This document shows, in pieces, positions 25,966-35,308 of a stretch of 64,000 bases of DNA. The translations under genes and the position numbers were made by a program. Where the stretch lies: the NCBI RefSeq assembly GCF_030655415.1, contig NZ_JAURVN010000015.1, positions 186,001 through 250,000 on the forward strand. The letters run 5' to 3'. Numbering within the stretch: position 1 is the stretch's first letter; every line of letters begins with the position of its first letter. Below the pieces are notes generated by a model. That model did not search any database. It was given only the letters and a program-made list of their open reading frames with translations, and had not been told where the DNA came from. The stretch is from Herminiimonas sp. GTDB lineage: Bacteria; Pseudomonadota; Gammaproteobacteria; Burkholderiales; Burkholderiaceae.

Positions 25966-26430
25966 GAAATACGACAAGAAGAAAAGCCAGTGCACTTGCT
26001 GAAGTGACATGATTTAATAGGCAGAATAATCGTTCTAGCGCTACAGTAATTTTTGATGATGTGCGATTAAGTGTTGCGTACTTTCAGCATTTAATTCGAA
26101 TAAAGCGGGCTAAATTCCTGTGCACTTGATAACACTGTCATTTCCGACTTATACTTCGACGGTTTTGCGTGGGCGTGACTTTGCGCGCACGCTCGGTCGC
26201 ACGCAAGTATGCGGTTAGACTGAGGCGAGTGCAGGAATTGCCCGGTCAGTGCGGCGCAATTAATAAGTAGTACCGGAATCGCAAGCACACAATCAGATGT
26301 GTAGTTGATTTCAGATGGATCAAGAGGAGCATTCCCAAAAGAATGCGCTACAGGCTGGGGCTGGCAGTCTTGCCCGGCGGTGAACTGAATTCTTAATTCA
26401 GAATTCTTAATTTGGGCATTTGAGGAAATC
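25966..26430. other. Long leader/intergenic region before the oxidase operon
   Basis: 465 bp without a supportable gene. It should carry the main cox promoter. A 14-bp near-perfect tandem repeat lies at 26387-26414, just before coxB. A short possible frame from about 26314 (22 codons) has no evidence beyond an ATG. Nothing else is recognised. Confidence 0.45.
26387..26414. repeat. Tandem 14-bp repeat upstream of coxB
   Basis: Two consecutive copies of GAATTCTTAATT(C/T)(A/G), at 26387-26400 and 26401-26414, end 16 bp before the coxB ATG. They could be a regulator binding site, an AT-rich unwinding element or replication slippage. Confidence 0.7.
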
Positions 26431-27591
26431 ATGGAACTTGCGAAGCGCCTTCAATCTTTGATGCTTGGTGCGTCGCTCCTGACGGCAGTTTTGCCGTCGT
26501 GGGCGGTGACCGATAGTCCAGGCGGACCTGCAGTACGTCAGCTCAATTTTCAGCCGCCTGTGACGCAGATCGCCGAACAGATCTATTCGCTGCATACATT
26601 GATGCTGATTATCTGTCTGGTGATTTTTTTCGCCGTGTTCGGTGTGATGTTTTATTCGATACTGAAGCATCGCAAGTCGCTCGGCCACAAGTCGGCCAAA
26701 TTCCACGAAAGTACATTAGTTGAGATCGCATGGACGGTTGTTCCATTCCTGATCGTTATTGGTATGGCGCTGCCCGCTACCAAAACGGTGGTGGCAATGA
26801 AGGACACCTCGAATGCCGACATCACCATCAAAGCCACTGGCATGCAGTGGAAATGGGGTTACGACTACCTGAATGGCGAAGGCCAAGGCATCAACTTTCT
26901 GTCGAACCTGGCAACGCCGCGTGAACAGATCGTCGATTCCTCCATCGCTAAAAACCAAAACTACCTGATCGAAGTCGACAATCCAGTTGTCGTCCCAGTC
27001 AACAAAAAAATCCGTATCGTTTTGACCGCCAATGACGTGATTCACGCATGGATGGTTCCTGCATTCGGCGTCAAGCAGGATGCGATTCCTGGTTTTGTGC
27101 GCGATACATGGTTCAAGGCTGAAAAAATCGGCACCTACCGCGGTCAGTGCGCCGAGTTGTGCGGCAAGGACCACGCCTTCATGCCTATCGTCGTGAACGT
27201 GGTTAGCGAAGAAGATTACAAAGCCTGGGTTGACGGCAAGAAAAAGGAAATGGCTGCGAATGCAGACGATCCTAACAAGACCTGGACTGTGGATGAACTC
27301 GTGCAACGCGGCGAAAAAGTCTATACATCAAACTGTATCGCTTGCCATCAAGCAAACGGCAAGGGCGTACCAGGCAGCTTCCCTGCATTGGACGGTTCGC
27401 CTATCGTCACTGGTCCAAAACCTGCAAACATTCATATCTTGCTGGAAGGCAAGGGCGCTATGCCTGCATGGAAGCCTGTTCTGTCGGACACCGAAATTGC
27501 CGCGGTAATTACCTATACCCGCAATCACTGGTCCAACAAGGCTGCGGAAAATATTGTTCAACCAGCTGAAGTGCTGGCTGCGCGCAAGTAA
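26431..27591 (+). CDS. coxB: Cytochrome c oxidase subunit II with fused cytochrome c domain
   Basis: 386-residue subunit of the aa3/caa3 terminal oxidase; it accepts electrons at CuA. It has a signal peptide and two transmembrane helices (about 55-78 and 98-118). The cupredoxin domain follows, with CuA ligands His205, Cys240, Cys244, His248 and Met251 (CAELCGKDHAFM). A C-terminal class I cytochrome c domain has Cys302-x2-Cys305-His306 (NCIACH) and a probable axial Met344. The fusion makes this a caa3-like enzyme. It is the first gene of the cox cluster; a GAGGAAA ribosome site precedes the ATG. Confidence 0.95.
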   Translation: MELAKRLQSLMLGASLLTAVLPSWAVTDSPGGPAVRQLNFQPPVTQIAEQIYSLHTLMLIICLVIFFAVFGVMFYSILKHRKSLGHKSAKFHESTLVEIAWTVVPFLIVIGMALPATKTVVAMKDTSNADITIKATGMQWKWGYDYLNGEGQGINFLSNLATPREQIVDSSIAKNQNYLIEVDNPVVVPVNKKIRIVLTANDVIHAWMVPAFGVKQDAIPGFVRDTWFKAEKIGTYRGQCAELCGKDHAFMPIVVNVVSEEDYKAWVDGKKKEMAANADDPNKTWTVDELVQRGEKVYTSNCIACHQANGKGVPGSFPALDGSPIVTGPKPANIHILLEGKGAMPAWKPVLSDTEIAAVITYTRNHWSNKAAENIVQPAEVLAARK

Positions 27592-27609
27592 TCGAATCAG
27601 GAGATTGAG

Positions 27610-29217
27610 ATGAGTACAACCGCAGTCGATCACTCACACGACGCAGCCCACGATCATTCGCACGACGATCATCACGGCGTGCCAGAAGGCTGGCGCCGCT
27701 GGGTCTATGCAACCAACCATAAAGATATCGGTACGCTGTATCTGTGGTTCTCTTTCACCATGCTGCTGTCTGGCGGTTTCTTGGCGATGTTGATTCGCGC
27801 CGAACTGTTCCAGCCTGGTTTGCAATTGATGCAACCTGAGTTCTTCAATCAGTTGACCACAATGCACGGCATCATGATGGTGTTCGGCGCGATCATGCCG
27901 GCCTTCGTTGGTTTCGCCAACTGGATGGTGCCGCTGCAAATCGGCGCATCCGACATGGCGTTTGCGCGGATGAACAACTTCTCGTTCTGGTTGTTGCCAC
28001 CTGCTGCGATTCTGTTGGCGGTTTCGTTCCTGGTTCCTGGTGGCGCAACTGCTGCTGGCTGGACTTTGTATGCGCCACTGTCGACCCAAATGGGACCAGG
28101 CATGGATATGGCGATTTTCGCGCTGCATATCATGGGTGCTTCGTCGATCATGGGTTCGATCAACATCATTGTCACCATCTTGAACATGCGCGCGCCTGGC
28201 ATGACATTGATGAAGTTGCCGATGTTTTGCTGGACCTGGTTGATTACTGCTTACCTGCTGATCGCTGTGATGCCGGTATTGGCTGGCGCGATCACGATGA
28301 CACTGACCGACCGTCATTTCGGTACATCATTCTTTAACGCGGCTGGTGGCGGCGATCCTGTCATGTACCAACACATCTTCTGGTTCTTCGGACATCCAGA
28401 GGTGTACATCATGATTTTGCCGGCCTTCGGTATCGTGTCGCACATCATCCCAACCTTCGCACGCAAGCAGTTGTTCGGTTATGCATCGATGGTGTATGCA
28501 ACGGCTTCGATCGCGATTCTGTCGTTCATGGTGTGGGCGCATCACATGTTCACCACCGGTATGCCGGTGACTGCGCAGTTGTTCTTCATGTACGCGACGA
28601 TGTTGATTGCAGTCCCGACCGGCGTAAAGATTTTCAACTGGATCGCGACCATGTGGCGCGGCTCGATGACTTTCGAAACACCGATGTTGTTCGCGATTGG
28701 TTTCATCTTCGTGTTCACGATTGGTGGTTTTACCGGTCTGATTCTGGCGGTAACGCCTATCGATATTCAGTTGCAAGATACCTATTACGTGGTTGCTCAC
28801 TTCCACTATGTGTTGGTGGCAGGTTCCTTGTTCGCGCTGTTCGCTGGCTTCTATTACTGGGGACCAAAGTGGACAGGTTTTATGTACAACGAAACCCGCG
28901 GCAAGATTCACTTCTGGGGTTCGCTGATTCTGTTCAATGTGACTTTCTTCCCTATGCACTTCCTGGGACTGGCCGGCATGCCGCGTCGTTACGCAGATTA
29001 TCCAGCGCAGTTCACTGACTTTAATGTTATCGCATCGATCGGTGGTTTGGGCTTTGGCTTGATGCAGTTGTACTTCCTGTTTGCGGTGGTCATTCCATCG
29101 ATACGTGGTGGTGTACCTGCTGCTGACAAACCTTGGGAAGGTGCAGAAGGCCTCGAATGGACAGTGCCTAGTCCAGCGCCTTTCCATACATTTGAAACAC
29201 CACCGACTGTTAAGTAA
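27610..29217 (+). CDS. coxA: Cytochrome c oxidase subunit I
   Basis: 535-residue catalytic subunit with 12 transmembrane helices; it holds heme a, heme a3 and CuB and pumps protons. Visible features are [21 protein letters not shown] near helix 2, [19 protein letters not shown] (K-channel Glu-type region and helix 6 with the His-Tyr chemistry), [10 protein letters not shown] with the CuB histidines, and [10 protein letters not shown] with the heme ligands. An extended His-rich N-terminus ([17 protein letters not shown]) precedes the first helix and may bind metal or be incidental. The first 249 codons are unique in this window; from codon 250 (28357) the gene lies in the mirrored region. Confidence 0.97.
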   Translation: MSTTAVDHSHDAAHDHSHDDHHGVPEGWRRWVYATNHKDIGTLYLWFSFTMLLSGGFLAMLIRAELFQPGLQLMQPEFFNQLTTMHGIMMVFGAIMPAFVGFANWMVPLQIGASDMAFARMNNFSFWLLPPAAILLAVSFLVPGGATAAGWTLYAPLSTQMGPGMDMAIFALHIMGASSIMGSINIIVTILNMRAPGMTLMKLPMFCWTWLITAYLLIAVMPVLAGAITMTLTDRHFGTSFFNAAGGGDPVMYQHIFWFFGHPEVYIMILPAFGIVSHIIPTFARKQLFGYASMVYATASIAILSFMVWAHHMFTTGMPVTAQLFFMYATMLIAVPTGVKIFNWIATMWRGSMTFETPMLFAIGFIFVFTIGGFTGLILAVTPIDIQLQDTYYVVAHFHYVLVAGSLFALFAGFYYWGPKWTGFMYNETRGKIHFWGSLILFNVTFFPMHFLGLAGMPRRYADYPAQFTDFNVIASIGGLGFGLMQLYFLFAVVIPSIRGGVPAADKPWEGAEGLEWTVPSPAPFHTFETPPTVK

Positions 29218-29256
29218 ATGGAGCGGCGGCCTCATGTTGAATGAGGCTGCCTTCAT

Positions 29257-29361
29257 ATGACGGATCAAAAAAAGCGTAATCTGCGTACAGGATTGCTACT
29301 AGCAGCGGTCGCAATAGCTTTCATGCTGAGCGTGGTTGTCAAACGTATTTGGTTTAGTTAG
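29257..29361 (+). CDS. Cytochrome oxidase small assembly protein
   Basis: 34-residue protein that fills the gap between coxA and ctaG. It has a basic N-terminus (MTDQKKRNLR) followed by one hydrophobic helix (GLLLAAVAIAFMLSVVV), then KRIWFS and a stop. Betaproteobacterial cox operons carry a similarly short gene at this point, annotated as a small assembly protein. Its length, position and topology fit. It starts 39 bp after coxA and ends 6 bp before ctaG, so the three are cotranscribed. Probably one inner-membrane helix. Confidence 0.75.
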   Translation: MTDQKKRNLRTGLLLAAVAIAFMLSVVVKRIWFS

Positions 29362-29367
29362 GGCGAG

Positions 29368-29946
29368 ATGGATAACCAGACAGAACCAACAGGCAGATTG
29401 AATGCCCGGATGTTCGGCAAACTTATCGTGATTGCCGTAATGATGTTTGGTTTTGGTTATCTGCTGGTGCCGCTTTACAAACAAATTTGTGAATTGACTG
29501 GCGTCAATATCCTGACCTCGCAAGAGATGAAGGTAAAGCCTATCGATAATTCGCAAATCGACAAGAGCAGGACGATTACGGTTGAGTTTGATGCGAATGC
29601 GCAGGGCCCGTTTCGGTTTCGACCAACCGTCAGCAGCATGCAAGTGCATCCGGGTGAAATGACCCAAGTGCTTTATGAGGTGGTGAATACGCAAAAGCGT
29701 AGTGTAGAAGCACAGGCAATTCCAAGCTATGCGCCGCAACAAGCTGCAGCGCATTTCAAGAAAGTGGAATGTTTCTGTTTCCAGCAGCAGACGCTGGAAG
29801 CAAATCAAGCCAAGCAAATGCCTGTGGTGTTTTATCTGGATCCGGCTTTGCCCAAGGATGTAAAGACGATTACTTTGTCTTATACCTTCTTCGAGATAGC
29901 CAAGCCTGAAAAAACGGTTGAGTTAAAACCGGCAGTAGCAGGATAA
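29368..29946 (+). CDS. ctaG: Cytochrome c oxidase assembly protein CtaG (Cox11)
   Basis: 192-residue copper chaperone that inserts CuB into subunit I. One N-terminal transmembrane helix (about 17-36) is followed by a periplasmic immunoglobulin-like domain with the Cu-binding VECFCFQQQ (Cys135/Cys137). Further conserved segments are the PFRFRPTVSSMQVHPGE region and MPVVFYLDP. The position between coxA and coxC is standard in proteobacteria. There is no DUF2970 gene here, unlike some relatives. Confidence 0.94.
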   Translation: MDNQTEPTGRLNARMFGKLIVIAVMMFGFGYLLVPLYKQICELTGVNILTSQEMKVKPIDNSQIDKSRTITVEFDANAQGPFRFRPTVSSMQVHPGEMTQVLYEVVNTQKRSVEAQAIPSYAPQQAAAHFKKVECFCFQQQTLEANQAKQMPVVFYLDPALPKDVKTITLSYTFFEIAKPEKTVELKPAVAG

Positions 29947-30071
29947 GAATAATAAATACGGAATACGACGGCGATCATGTCGCCAGGTTTAAATGGAATT
30001 GAATTGCGGTGCTCATGGCTTGAAGTTGCCCTTGCACCGTAACTATTTGAATTTTGTATTGGGAGATTGAG

Positions 30072-30932
30072 ATGAGTGCAACATACGCAAATGCGCCTTA
30101 TTATTTCGTGCCGGGTCCGTCCAGCTGGCCGGTGGCCGCGGGTATTTCCCTGCTGACGATGATGCTTGGCGCGTCGGGTTGGGTTAATGATGCAGCCTGG
30201 GGGCCGTATGCGACTTTCGCAGGCCTGCTCGGCTTTCTCGTCGTACTGTACAAGTGGTTTGGCGATGCGATAGGCGAATCTGAAGGTGGCATGTACAACC
30301 AGCGTGTTGATGCCTCTTTCCGCTGGAGCATGAGCTGGTTCATCTTCTCTGAAGTCATGTTCTTTGCAGCGTTCTTCGGCGCCTTGTTTTATGCGCGCAG
30401 CATCTCTATGCCTTGGCTTGGCGATCTGGATCACAAAATCTTGTGGCCTGATTTTGCAGCGCATTGGGGCAATGTTGGTCCTGCTGGCACCGTTGAATCA
30501 TTCACGACGATGGGCCCGTTCTGGATCCCGACCATCAACACCGCGTTGCTTTTGCTGTCTGGCGTCACGCTGACAATTTCGCATCATGCGATTCGTGCAA
30601 ATCATCGTACCCAAACAGCGATCTGGCTGGCGGCGACAATTTTGTTGGGCGCGATTTTCATGGGCTTCCAGGTTTATGAATACATGCACGCATACAGCGA
30701 GCTGAACCTGAAGTTGACATCTGGTGTCTATGGTTCTACCTTCTTTTTGCTGACCGGCTTCCATGGTTTCCATGTGACCTTGGGCGCGATCATGTTGAGT
30801 GTGGTTTTGTATCGTGTGCTGAAGGGCCATTTCACAGCGGAAAATCATTTCGCGTTTGAAGGCGCAGCCTGGTACTGGCACTTTGTTGACGTGGTCTGGC
30901 TTGGTTTGTACGTTGTTGTTTACTGGTTGTAA
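30072..30932 (+). CDS. coxC: Cytochrome c oxidase subunit III
   Basis: 286 residues with seven hydrophobic helices; subunit III stabilises the catalytic core and its proton uptake. Family marks are PYYFVPGPSSWPVAAG at the start, FRWSMSWFIFSEVMFFAAFFGALFYAR, and HFTAENHFAFEGAAWYWHFVDVVWLGLYVVVYWL at the end (with the conserved Glu and His). The ATG at 30072 has a GGGAG ribosome site; the frame is open to a TTG at 30054. A 125-bp gap separates it from ctaG; nothing is recognised there. A terminator follows. Confidence 0.94.
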   Translation: MSATYANAPYYFVPGPSSWPVAAGISLLTMMLGASGWVNDAAWGPYATFAGLLGFLVVLYKWFGDAIGESEGGMYNQRVDASFRWSMSWFIFSEVMFFAAFFGALFYARSISMPWLGDLDHKILWPDFAAHWGNVGPAGTVESFTTMGPFWIPTINTALLLLSGVTLTISHHAIRANHRTQTAIWLAATILLGAIFMGFQVYEYMHAYSELNLKLTSGVYGSTFFLLTGFHGFHVTLGAIMLSVVLYRVLKGHFTAENHFAFEGAAWYWHFVDVVWLGLYVVVYWL

Positions 30933-30951
30933 TCAGTAATCAGCAAGACAT

Positions 30952-30981
30952 AAAAAAGCCGCACTTCGGTGCGGCTTTTTT
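30952..30981. terminator. Bidirectional terminator after coxC
   Basis: 7-bp stem GCCGCAC/GTGCGGC with a UUCG tetraloop, six As on one side and six Ts on the other (30952-30981). It serves coxC and the convergent DUF2909 gene. Confidence 0.92.
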
Positions 30982-31021
30982 ACGAGCAAGTCGGATGTTG
31001 TACTAGATGCAAATCTTGATT

Positions 31022-31222
31022 TCAGCGTATGCCGGTTGGTTGTATATAACCGAGGCGATACGCCAACAGGACTAAAAGAAATAGTGTGATCGAGAAGCCG
31101 ACGCGCATCGCGAGTGCCTTGACCGTACGGTCGCTTTTGCCTTTATCCTTCATCAGGAAAAACAGTGCGGAGCCAAGGCTGCCGAGGATCAGGATAAAAG
31201 CGATGGCGACGAAGATTTTCAT
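31022..31222 (-). CDS. DUF2909 twin-transmembrane protein
   Basis: 66-residue membrane protein with two hydrophobic segments (about 4-24 and 42-60) and a basic linker (KDKGKSDRTVKAL) between them. This matches DUF2909 proteins found within many betaproteobacterial cox clusters. It lies on the strand opposite the cox genes, between coxC and SURF1, and starts 67 bp from SURF1 in divergent orientation. Its role is not established; proximity suggests oxidase biogenesis or stability. Confidence 0.8.
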   Translation of the reverse strand: MKIFVAIAFILILGSLGSALFFLMKDKGKSDRTVKALAMRVGFSITLFLLVLLAYRLGYIQPTGIR

Positions 31223-31289
31223 GATTGTGTCTGTCTACCGTATGGCATGGGTACGCAACGCAGAATGCTTAGAGTGAATTGGTATTGTA

Positions 31290-32003
31290 ATGCGAATCAC
31301 CTTTCGATTTAGGCTCATTCCATTTATCGCTGCAGCGATTGCAGTGGCAATAGGATTGTCGCTGGCGCAATGGCAGACTCATCGTGCGGTCGAGAAGATT
31401 GAACTGGCAGAGAAGCTGCAGGCACGCCAGTCTGCACCGGCGATTCGACTGGATGCAAGCTTGCCTAATGCCGAGGATCTTGAGTTTAGACGGGTGCTTG
31501 CCAAAGGCGAGTTCTTGCGCGACTGGCCTGTGTATCTGGACAATCGTCCGCATAATGGTGTTGCCGGTTTTTATCTGTTGATGCCGTTCAAGATTGTTGC
31601 GACCAATCAATATGTGTTGGTCGCGCGTGGCTGGATTCCGCGCAATCCATCTGATCGGATTAAAGTACCAGCCGTTGTCACACCTGATGGCACGATTGAA
31701 ATTGAAGGTGTGGCGCGGCAGTCTATCGGTCAAGTCATGCAATTAGGCGCGGTTGATGCGCCACAGCCGCATGCGATTGTGCAAAATCTGGATATCCCCA
31801 GCTTTGCAGCATCGAGTAAATTGACGATGCAGCCGATTTTTCTTGAACAGCTATCCGATACCCACGATGGCTTGGTGCGCGACTGGCCCTTGCCATCTAC
31901 CGGGGTGGAAAAACATCGCGGTTACGCCTTCCAGTGGTACGCATTGGCGGCAATGGCTTTTATCTTTTTTGTTGTGACAGGAATTCGCCGTGGAAAAAAG
32001 TAA
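31290..32003 (+). CDS. SURF1 family oxidase assembly protein
   Basis: 237 residues with transmembrane helices at both ends (about 8-27 and 213-232) and a large periplasmic domain between, the SURF1 topology. Motifs are LAQWQTHRAVEK, DNRPHNGVAGFYLLMPF, VARGWIPRNPSDR, and RGYAFQWYALAAMAF just before the last helix. SURF1 helps insert or present heme a to subunit I. The end overlaps the GTG start of the Sco-like gene by 14 bp, so the two are coupled. Confidence 0.93.
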   Translation: MRITFRFRLIPFIAAAIAVAIGLSLAQWQTHRAVEKIELAEKLQARQSAPAIRLDASLPNAEDLEFRRVLAKGEFLRDWPVYLDNRPHNGVAGFYLLMPFKIVATNQYVLVARGWIPRNPSDRIKVPAVVTPDGTIEIEGVARQSIGQVMQLGAVDAPQPHAIVQNLDIPSFAASSKLTMQPIFLEQLSDTHDGLVRDWPLPSTGVEKHRGYAFQWYALAAMAFIFFVVTGIRRGKK

Positions 32004-32574
32004 AAACAAGGGACGCTGGAAATTACTCGCCGTGATTCTGGTGTGTGCATCGCCGATTATTTTGTCGTATCTGACGTACTACGTGATCAAGCCGCAAAGC
32101 CGTACTAATTACGGCGCGTTTATCGATCCGCGTGATCATCCGATTCCTGCGCTGGGAACCACGACGCTGGATGGCAAACCAATCGCACTGGATGCTTATA
32201 AAGGCAAGTGGATCATGCTGCAGGTTGACGGCGGAGAATGTCCTGCCGTCTGTGAGAAAAAACTGCATGACATACGCCAGCTACGTCTGGCGCAAGGCAA
32301 GGAGATGGAACGCATAGAGCGCGTCTGGTTGATCACCGATAACAAGCCGCTAGACACGATTTTGATCCGTGAATTTGACGGCACAAACATGCTGCGTGCA
32401 AAGGCAGATGTCGTGCGTGGATGGTTGCCAGTGGAAGAGGGCACGACGATATCTGATCATATTTTCATGATCGATCCTCTGGGCAATTTGATGATGCGCT
32501 TCCCTAAAGATGCAGACCCGAACAAGATTAAAAAAGACGTCACCAAACTTTTGAAAGCTTCTTCAATTGGTTGA
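31990..32574 (+). CDS. Sco-like thioredoxin-fold oxidase assembly protein
   Basis: 194 residues starting at GTG. One N-terminal transmembrane helix (about 12-32) is followed by a periplasmic thioredoxin-like domain with Cys84-x3-Cys88 in GECPAVCEK and a His167 in SDHIFMIDPLGN. This corresponds to the Sco Cu site (CxxxC plus distal His). Sequence is otherwise distant from the canonical Sco gene at 34626. Such proteins are annotated in related genomes as cytochrome oxidase transmembrane proteins. It overlaps SURF1 before it and ctaA after it. Confidence 0.78.
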   Translation: MEKSKNKGRWKLLAVILVCASPIILSYLTYYVIKPQSRTNYGAFIDPRDHPIPALGTTTLDGKPIALDAYKGKWIMLQVDGGECPAVCEKKLHDIRQLRLAQGKEMERIERVWLITDNKPLDTILIREFDGTNMLRAKADVVRGWLPVEEGTTISDHIFMIDPLGNLMMRFPKDADPNKIKKDVTKLLKASSIG

Positions 32575-33667
32575 TTCCAATACTCTGTTCCAGCTAGCCA
32601 GCAAAGGACTTTTTGTCGCGATGCTGGCATGTGTGATTGTCTGGTCGTCGAAAGATCCAGACAAGTATCGCAAGCTGGTATGGGTGACGGTGTTCCTCAC
32701 CTTTGACGTGATCATGTTCGGCGCATTCACGCGGCTAACCGATTCCGGCCTTGGTTGCCCTGATTGGCCAGGTTGTTACGGCCATGCCAATCCTTTGCAG
32801 GCGATGGAACATATACGCGCCGCTGAAGCCTTGATGCCCGATGGTCCGGTGACCGTGATGAAGGCATGGGTGGAAATGATTCATCGCTATCTTGCGATGG
32901 GCATCGGTGTATTGATCATCGCGATTATGGTGATTGCATGGCGCTTCTGGTTACAGAGCGGCCGTACTAACCAACGCTTCTCGCCGCGCTACCCGATGCT
33001 GCTGTTTGTCTTCGTCTGCATACAAGGTGCGTTTGGCGCGTGGACTGTCACGATGAAGTTGCAACCCATCATCGTGACCATCCATTTATTGCTAGGCATG
33101 CTTTTACTCGGCATGTTGACCTGGGTGGGCGCTTACCAAAAAGATCATGCGTACGTCGCAGAGCAAGCATCAGCATTGCGACTTCCTGCATTGATAGGTT
33201 TGCTATTGCTGACCGTACAAATTGCGTTGGGCGGCTGGGTTAGTACCAACTATGCAGCGCTGGCTTGTACTGATTTCCCTCTGTGTCATGGCGCATTGAT
33301 CCCGCAGATGGATTTCGATAATGGCTTTACCTTGTGGCGCAGTCTGGGGATGACTGCCGACGGTGAGTATTTGCCGTTCGATGCGCTGACAGCGATCCAT
33401 TGGACGCACAGAGTTTTTGCATTTGTGCTGGCCGCTTATCTTGCGTGGCTGGGTTATCAAGCGCTCAAGCTTGAAGGCATGCGGCCGATTGCGCGTGCTT
33501 TGCTGGGCGCGCTGGCTTTGCAAATCACGATTGGTATTGCCACCGTGTCATTGAAATGGCCGCTCGCACTTGCAGTAGCGCACAACGGTTGTGCCGCGCT
33601 GCTTGTGCTGCTGCTGGTCATGTTAAACTACAAGACTAGAATCTCGGGTCAGCCCGGGAAATCGTGA
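32567..33667 (+). CDS. ctaA: Heme A synthase (COX15/CtaA)
   Basis: 366-residue membrane protein with eight hydrophobic helices that oxidises heme O to heme A. The signature TRLTDSGLGCPDWPGCYGH is present early. The heme-ligand histidines are in IHRYLAMG, TIHLLLG, HWTHRVFA and VAHNG. The start is a TTG at 32567 that overlaps the preceding stop by 8 bp; a later ATG (MLACVIVW) would cut into the first helix. Next in the operon is ctaB, which makes the heme O used here. Confidence 0.9.
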   Translation: MVDSNTLFQLASKGLFVAMLACVIVWSSKDPDKYRKLVWVTVFLTFDVIMFGAFTRLTDSGLGCPDWPGCYGHANPLQAMEHIRAAEALMPDGPVTVMKAWVEMIHRYLAMGIGVLIIAIMVIAWRFWLQSGRTNQRFSPRYPMLLFVFVCIQGAFGAWTVTMKLQPIIVTIHLLLGMLLLGMLTWVGAYQKDHAYVAEQASALRLPALIGLLLLTVQIALGGWVSTNYAALACTDFPLCHGALIPQMDFDNGFTLWRSLGMTADGEYLPFDALTAIHWTHRVFAFVLAAYLAWLGYQALKLEGMRPIARALLGALALQITIGIATVSLKWPLALAVAHNGCAALLVLLLVMLNYKTRISGQPGKS

Positions 33668-33736
33668 GTCAGATCAAATAGTTTTTGCAGATGTATTTGT
33701 ATTGATCTGTTCACCCGCCGCATCAAAAGATAACGC

Positions 33737-34621
33737 ATGACAACCCTGACCGCCTCTCCCAATCGCATCGCCCAATACTGGGCACTGACCAAGCCGCGTG
33801 TGACGCAGCTTGCAGTTTTTTGCGCCGTGATCGGCATGTTTTTGGCAACACCTGAACTGCCAAGCTGGAAGATCGTCGTTGCTGCAACTGTCGGCATCTG
33901 GCTGTTGGCCGGTGCTGCTTTCGCGATTAACTGTCTGGTCGAACGTGAGATCGATTCACGCATGGCGCGTACTGCGCGTCGTCCGATGGCGCGCGGCGAA
34001 ATCACTGTGCCGCAGACGCTGATTTTTTCGGGCGTGCTTGGCGGCGCGGGGATGTGGATACTTTATAACTTCGTCAATCCGTTGACGATGTGGCTGACCT
34101 TCGCAACCTTCGTTGGTTACGCCGTGATTTACACCATCATCCTGAAACCAGCGACGCCGCAAAATATCGTCATCGGCGGTTTGTCCGGTGCGATGCCACC
34201 AGCACTTGGTTGGGCTGCGGTCGCGAATGATTTACCTATGCAAGCGTGGATTTTGGTCCTGATTATTTTCATCTGGACGCCGCCGCATTTCTGGGCGCTG
34301 GCTTTGTATCGTCGCGATGAATATGCAAAATCCGGTTTGCCTATGCTGCCGATTACACACGGTACGGCGTTCACGCAATTCCATATCTGGTTGTACACGA
34401 TCGCCTTGGTGGCGACTACTATGTTGCCGTTTGCAGTTGGTATGAGCGGCTTGATTTATCTGGCTTCAGCGGCTGTGCTCGATGCAATTTTTGTCTGGTA
34501 TGCGTGGCAGGTTTATCGGCATTACACCGACATGATCGCGCGCAAGATGTTTACGTATTCGATCATTTATTTGTCGCTGCTGTTCGCCGCATTATTGGTC
34601 GACCACTATTTAAGGTTTTAA
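33737..34621 (+). CDS. ctaB: Protoheme IX farnesyltransferase (heme O synthase)
   Basis: 294 residues, about nine helices, UbiA-type prenyltransferase. The first Asp-rich motif reads [19 protein letters not shown]. The second loop region is in [43 protein letters not shown] is characteristic of heme O synthases. It attaches farnesyl to heme b to make heme O for ctaA. The Sco gene begins 4 bp after the stop. Confidence 0.95.
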   Translation: MTTLTASPNRIAQYWALTKPRVTQLAVFCAVIGMFLATPELPSWKIVVAATVGIWLLAGAAFAINCLVEREIDSRMARTARRPMARGEITVPQTLIFSGVLGGAGMWILYNFVNPLTMWLTFATFVGYAVIYTIILKPATPQNIVIGGLSGAMPPALGWAAVANDLPMQAWILVLIIFIWTPPHFWALALYRRDEYAKSGLPMLPITHGTAFTQFHIWLYTIALVATTMLPFAVGMSGLIYLASAAVLDAIFVWYAWQVYRHYTDMIARKMFTYSIIYLSLLFAALLVDHYLRF

Positions 34622-34625
34622 AAAG

Positions 34626-35222
34626 ATGCGTCTACGTTCCTTGCTGTTGATCTGTACTGCTTTGTTTGCGTTAAGCGCATGTGGCGAGAAGGCTGCGCCT
34701 GTGGCTTTCAATAATACGGACGTGACCGGGCTGGCATATGGCAAGGATTTTTCCCTGCATGACCATAATGGCAAGCCACGTACCTTGGCCGATTTCAAAG
34801 GCAAGGCTGTAGTGGTGTTCTTCGGCTTTACGCAATGTCCTGATGTTTGCCCGACGACGATGTTGGAAATGGCAAACGTGATGAAGGCTTTGGGTCCGGA
34901 TGCTGACAAGGTGCAGGTATTGTTTATCACGGTTGATCCTGAGCGCGATACGGCAACTCTGTTGTCGCAATACGTGCCCGCATTTGATCCTCGCTTCCTG
35001 GGTTTGCGTGGTGATTTGGCAGAGACTGAAAAGACCGCCAAGGAATTCAAAGTTTTTTATCAAAAAGTGCCGGGCAAAACGCCGGGTAGTTATACCGTCG
35101 ATCACACGGCTGGCAGCTATGTATTTGATCCGCAAGGGCGCATACGTTTATTCATACGCCACGGTCAAGGTGTAGAACCTATCGTGCACGACTTGAAGAT
35201 TCTGTTGGCCGAACCTGCTTGA
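34626..35222 (+). CDS. SCO1/SenC/PrrC family copper chaperone, lipoprotein
   Basis: 198 residues with a lipoprotein signal: lipobox LSAC at Cys19. The thioredoxin-like domain contains the Cu-binding Cys71-Pro-x2-Cys75 (TQCPDVCPTTM) and the distal His160 (TVDHTAGSYVFD). Sco matures the CuA centre of coxB, probably receiving copper from PCuAC. It is the last gene of the oxidase assembly cluster, 4 bp after ctaB, and ends at a terminator shared with rpoH. A second Sco-like protein lies at 31990. Confidence 0.93.
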   Translation: MRLRSLLLICTALFALSACGEKAAPVAFNNTDVTGLAYGKDFSLHDHNGKPRTLADFKGKAVVVFFGFTQCPDVCPTTMLEMANVMKALGPDADKVQVLFITVDPERDTATLLSQYVPAFDPRFLGLRGDLAETEKTAKEFKVFYQKVPGKTPGSYTVDHTAGSYVFDPQGRIRLFIRHGQGVEPIVHDLKILLAEPA

Positions 35223-35243
35223 TCAGTTCAGTAAATCCGACAT

Positions 35244-35275
35244 AAAAAAAGGCGCTCAATTGAGCGCCTTTTTTG
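35244..35275. terminator. Bidirectional terminator between sco and rpoH
   Basis: A perfect 18-bp palindrome (35251-35268) flanked by an A-run and a T-run. It serves both converging transcripts. Confidence 0.93.
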
Positions 35276-35308
35276 TTCACTGCAGCTTGCTTAACTACAC
35301 ATATTTGA

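Noticed and set aside
26091..26432. 113-codon minus-strand frame before coxB
   Set aside because: No ribosome site or domain, and it occupies the expected promoter/leader of the oxidase operon.
27634..29268. Long antisense frames over coxA
   Set aside because: They mirror the codon bias of the real gene, are rich in His/Arg/Gln and show no domain.
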